DNA of 64,000 bases from assembly GCF_013300825.1 (NCBI RefSeq), contig NZ_JAAIMY010000001.1, forward strand, positions 186,001 to 250,000, in the 5' to 3' direction. The position numbers were made by a program, and so were the translations under genes. The notes beneath the pieces were generated by a model. The model was given only the letters and a program-made list of their open reading frames with translations, was not told the DNA's origin and did not search any database. Numbering within the stretch: the stretch's first letter is position 1; every line of letters starts with the position of its first letter. This DNA is from Blautia wexlerae (GTDB lineage Bacteria; Bacillota; Clostridia; Lachnospirales; Lachnospiraceae). Below, piece by piece: positions 60,987 through 64,000 of the stretch.

Positions 60987-61431
60987 CACTGACCGTCCTT
61001 TCTGATACAAAAGGAAATGAGACAGAAAGCTGATACAGATTGTTCTGTTCTGAGTTATAAAAATTTATATCAGCAGTTTTCTCTGTCTCAGAAGCTGCAG
61101 GCTGTATAGTCATGGTATATACGGCTGAATTTTCCGGGCAGGTGTTCCAGTTGTTGTCATAGAAATATTGCAGCAAAGCTCCGGAGGTCTTTGAAGGCTG
61201 TCCGAATATCCGGGTAAATGAGGAAAGCTGTCCGTCCCACCCCTCAAGAGTCTCACCGGCAGAAGTGACCAGCTCTTGGATATGGTTCAGTTCTCTGGCT
61301 TCTTTTCGCTGCGTCTTTGCAGCTGCAAAAATTCTGATGCAGGCAGTACAGGTCAGTGCCAGAATGAGAATGGAAAGAATCATTTCCATTAAAAACAGGC
61401 TGGATTTTGAGTGTGTGGTTATTTTTTTCAT
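60979..61431 (-). CDS. Prepilin-like minor pilin
   Basis: 150 residues. The N-terminus KSSLFLMEMILSILILAL resembles a type IV prepilin helix with Glu at position 5 after a possible Ser|Leu cleavage site. The usual -1 residue is Gly, so processing is uncertain. A globular domain follows. It overlaps genes on both sides by a few bases. Confidence 0.65.
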   Translation of the reverse strand: MKKITTHSKSSLFLMEMILSILILALTCTACIRIFAAAKTQRKEARELNHIQELVTSAGETLEGWDGQLSSFTRIFGQPSKTSGALLQYFYDNNWNTCPENSAVYTMTIQPAASETEKTADINFYNSEQNNLYQLSVSFPFVSERTVSDE

Positions 61432-61928
61432 GATTGAAATCTCCTTGTCGGAACACCAGAGTGCAGCAGCAGACTGCAGGTATTCCCATCCGGGTCTGTA
61501 AGGGTGATGCGGTAAAATCCATCTGCTTCCTGCCAGATACGGAAATCGTTCAGTTCTGCGATATCCGTACCCATCTGGGCGGAAGGTGTATTTCCGGCAG
61601 AGGTAAAAAGCTCCTTCAGATGATGATCTTTCAGATAAATATAGGTTATATATTGCTGTCCATTTATTGTGTCAGTCATACAGAATGCAAGGATATCGTC
61701 TATAGTGTCTGTGGAAATGCTCTGTGAATGATCGTGCTGGCGGAATTTGGCGGTTATGTAAGCGGAAGCGGTATACAGATTATTGTTCTGCTGATCTTCT
61801 GCCACTGCTGTTCGATAAGCCTGTGCTGAAAAAAGAAGCATCACAAGCAGAAAAATCAGAAAAAGTCCCAGAAGTACAACTGTGAAAAGGCTGTCAATGG
61901 GATGTCTGCGGCGTTTGGAACTGTTCAT
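61428..61928 (-). CDS. DUF4860-like pilus-operon protein
   Basis: 166 residues. A basic start and one helix (LFTVVLLGLFLIFLLVMLLF, about 14-33) are followed by an extracytoplasmic domain. Similar proteins appear in clostridial pilus operons under the name DUF4860. It overlaps both neighbours by 4 bases. Confidence 0.7.
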   Translation of the reverse strand: MNSSKRRRHPIDSLFTVVLLGLFLIFLLVMLLFSAQAYRTAVAEDQQNNNLYTASAYITAKFRQHDHSQSISTDTIDDILAFCMTDTINGQQYITYIYLKDHHLKELFTSAGNTPSAQMGTDIAELNDFRIWQEADGFYRITLTDPDGNTCSLLLHSGVPTRRFQS

Positions 61929-62278
61929 AGGCTGCCTCCTTTTCCGGAAGAGAGACGCAGAACACTGACAGAAGGAAGAAGATTGGAACCGGAAGGAACA
62001 TATTCAACTACAAATTTGTCTGTATCATAGGAGATATTGTAATCCTGCAGCAGTTCTTCCAGACTCTGGGGATAATGGCCCGTCAGTGCATAAGTATGTA
62101 TGGCACCCTGTTCAAGAGCCCGCAGCAGAGAATCCTGTTCCTGTGAAATGGTTTCTATGCCCGCACAGGAAATCCCCAGATAAAATATCAGACAGAGAAA
62201 CACCAGTATCATAACTGGCAGAATGTTTCTCAGTTTTCTTCTGAGGCGTGTATGCCCTGTTTCAAATATATCCATATC
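61925..62278 (-). CDS. Small pilus-operon membrane protein
   Basis: 117 residues from ATG 62278 (MDIFETGH), seven bases behind the PilC stop, with GAGGTAAC upstream. The frame back to 62314 lies inside PilC and is unlikely. One helix (about 19-40), then a soluble domain. Family unknown. Confidence 0.65.
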   Translation of the reverse strand, partial: DMDIFETGHTRLRRKLRNILPVMILVFLCLIFYLGISCAGIETISQEQDSLLRALEQGAIHTYALTGHYPQSLEELLQDYNISYDTDKFVVEYVPSGSNLLPSVSVLRLSSGKGGSL

Positions 62279-62285
62279 CGTTACC

Positions 62286-63335
62286 TCACACAACAATTTC
62301 TGAAAGAATTCCAAGTAAAGGCATCATAACAGAGAGAAGGACCAGACCGACCAGAAGAGAGAAAAGGATCACAATGGATGGTTCTACGATAGAAATAATA
62401 TTTCCTGTGGCTGTCAGGGCCAAATCACGATATCTATCAGCGAGCCTGTTCATAACTTCATCTGCTGCACCTGCGCGGAGTCCGACTGTGATCAGACGTG
62501 CGTTCAGTCCCTCGAAGAGACCGGATTCTGAAAGCGCATCTTCAAAAAGAACACCATTTTCCAGAAGGTTACATGCTTTTTCAGCCTTTTTTCGTATATC
62601 CGGATGGGAGAGAAGATCCTGAGCCATTTCCAGCGTGACAACATGATCCAGACCACTGTGGATTCCCATGGCAATGGCCTGAGTCAGACGCGCATAGTCA
62701 GCGGAGATGGAGATTTCTCTGATATAAGGCAGTTTAACGGAAAGCTGACGCAGGCAGGAACGTCCTTTTTCTGTAAAGAAAAGCGCAACGACTCCGGCAA
62801 TGACAACAAGGATCAGAATCATTAAAACTGAAAAATAACGGCTGATAACGACTCCGGCATTTAAAAGCCCGTTTGAAAAGTTATTCATTTCCAGCCCCAT
62901 CTGTCGGAAAACCTGTTGAAAAACCGGAAGGACTTTTACCAGAAGAATGACAATGACCGTTCCCATCATAGCAAGCATAAGCAATGGATAGGTGACTGCA
63001 CTGCGGATATTTTCGGATATCTCAATTTCCTGTTCATAATGTTCGGATAAGCTTTTGAGAACTTCATCCAGACATCCGGTTTCCTCGCCGATATTCACAT
63101 AAGAGGTCATAGATTCCGGAAAATATCCTGAATTTTCTAATGCCTGAGAGAAGGAACCGTTCTGTTCAAAGTCTGTCAGCAAAAGCTGAAAAAAATCTTT
63201 TCCCCGCTGTGTGCGGCTGTCGTCCAGCATCAGTTCCAGTCCCTCGGCACAGGAAATGCCGGAGTGCAGAAGAATGGAAAACTGTTCACAGAAATGGAAA
63301 AGTTCTTCATTGGTCAGTTTGTTTTTTTGACGCAT
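62286..63335 (-). CDS. PilC/GspF-type platform protein
   Basis: 349 residues from ATG 63335, with AGGAGG just before it; the frame is open to 63416 without a site. Two related T2SSF domains (FCEQFSILLHSGISCAEGLEL and LTQAIAMGIHSGLDHVVTLEM) are separated by membrane helices. It is the inner-membrane platform of type IV pili or type II secretion. The PilB assembly ATPase is expected upstream, beyond the window. Confidence 0.88.
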   Translation of the reverse strand: MRQKNKLTNEELFHFCEQFSILLHSGISCAEGLELMLDDSRTQRGKDFFQLLLTDFEQNGSFSQALENSGYFPESMTSYVNIGEETGCLDEVLKSLSEHYEQEIEISENIRSAVTYPLLMLAMMGTVIVILLVKVLPVFQQVFRQMGLEMNNFSNGLLNAGVVISRYFSVLMILILVVIAGVVALFFTEKGRSCLRQLSVKLPYIREISISADYARLTQAIAMGIHSGLDHVVTLEMAQDLLSHPDIRKKAEKACNLLENGVLFEDALSESGLFEGLNARLITVGLRAGAADEVMNRLADRYRDLALTATGNIISIVEPSIVILFSLLVGLVLLSVMMPLLGILSEIVV

Positions 63336-63384
63336 AAATGCCTCCTGAAGTTTTAGTGTGAAAGTCGGCAGAGAAGCAGACTTT

Positions 63385-64000
63385 CTAACGTGTAAATTGT
63401 ACGCTGTAATTGTCATCGTCCCCTATGTATTGCTGAATGCCTTTTTTATCCTCACTGTTGGAATCAAAAGTGGGATCCATACGTGACCAGGATTCTCCGC
63501 TGAATTCCACAGCTTTGTCAACCCAACCCTTTGAACGGATATAAACACTGATCCAGGCGTGTTTCACTGTGCCGGCATATCCGATCTGCAGCTTGCAGGG
63601 GATATCCCGGGCACGGAGCATGGCAGTGGTGAGAGCTGCATAATCAAAGCAGATTCCCCTTCCGGATTTCAAAGTTGCATCCACATCCGGAAGGTAACCG
63701 GATTCAACGGTATCTGCCAGTTCATAATCATAGGTAAGATTCCGGGTCACATAATTGTAAATGGCCTGAAGGGCATCTACATCGGATGCATCTTCTGAAA
63801 TCATAGAAAGCGCCAGTTTGCTGGAATCGGAGTCAGGTGTAAAGTTCACATACTGATTCGGGTAAAGAAAAGGCAGGAATTCGTTTTCTAAGCTGACTTC
63901 CAGAGTGTCTGCAAATAATGCAGCATACTGAGAACCGTCTATCTGCTGGTAGCAGCAGACCTGGTAAGTACCGCTTCCGCTGGAGAAAGGAATGACTGCA
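63385..64000 (-). CDS. Transglutaminase-like domain protein (partial)
   Basis: The frame is open to base 64000, so at least 204 residues are in view and the N-terminus lies outside. A GTG at 63849 is not the true start. Triad: Cys in GRGICFDYAALTTAM, His in VKHAWISVYI and Asp in SRMDPTFD. This is a transglutaminase-like cysteine protease fold. It is the first visible gene of the pilus operon (50 bases before PilC) and may be functionally unrelated. Confidence 0.85.
   Translation of the reverse strand, partial: AVIPFSSGSGTYQVCCYQQIDGSQYAALFADTLEVSLENEFLPFLYPNQYVNFTPDSDSSKLALSMISEDASDVDALQAIYNYVTRNLTYDYELADTVESGYLPDVDATLKSGRGICFDYAALTTAMLRARDIPCKLQIGYAGTVKHAWISVYIRSKGWVDKAVEFSGESWSRMDPTFDSNSEDKKGIQQYIGDDDNYSVQFTR

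Overview
The window looks like a chromosome segment of a gut Lachnospiraceae, most like Blautia or a close acetogenic relative. The evidence is low-to-middling GC, clostridial gene families, T-box leaders, and an rnfC2-metV-metF operon of the acetogen methylene-tetrahydrofolate reductase type. I see no tRNA, rRNA or CRISPR array.

Layout. 1-15425 is ordinary chromosome: the end of a GPH symporter, a MATE exporter, an RNA methyltransferase, ybaK, a locus scarred by a small tandem duplication (3078-4247), an ECF sigma/anti-sigma pair, bioY under a BirA-type operator, a ZIP metal transporter under a DtxR-like box, a foldback element, a T-box-controlled CstA transporter, a siroheme sulfite/nitrite reductase-like protein with a divergent LysR, an AraC remnant, and a Csp-like subtilase. 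About 15546-35644 is a 20 kb integrative mobilizable element. It carries TnpV, a primase/helicase, an actin-like ParM with a partner, two XRE repressors with operators inside promoter spacers, an oriT-like structured region, MobC, a relaxase whose 3' end is also read in a second frame, metal-related cargo (AraC, ZinT-like lipoprotein, two ABC half-transporters), and three consecutive serine recombinases. A 20-nt repeat lies at the left end and four times at the right end.

35728-45930 is chromosome again: a CHASE-GGDEF-PAS protein, sfsA, a receiver-domain remnant, secreted and zinc-ribbon proteins, and a 7TM sensor / histidine kinase / LuxR regulator operon. 46181-49871 is the acetogenesis operon behind a folded leader that ends in a U-run. 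51313-54607 is a stand-alone condensation / carrier protein / AMP-ligase trio that could make a small acyl or peptidyl product. Then come TetR, thrS (T-box), hisC and a small export protein. From 59446 to the window end lies a leftward type IV pilus-like operon, from a truncated transglutaminase-like gene down to PilT.

The best candidates for undescribed biology are the structured leader of the rnfC2-metVF operon, the relaxase/coiled-coil dual-coding overlap, the repressor-operator switch next to the triple recombinases, and the discrete C-T-A trio. Function calls rest on motifs recognised by eye; no database search was run.
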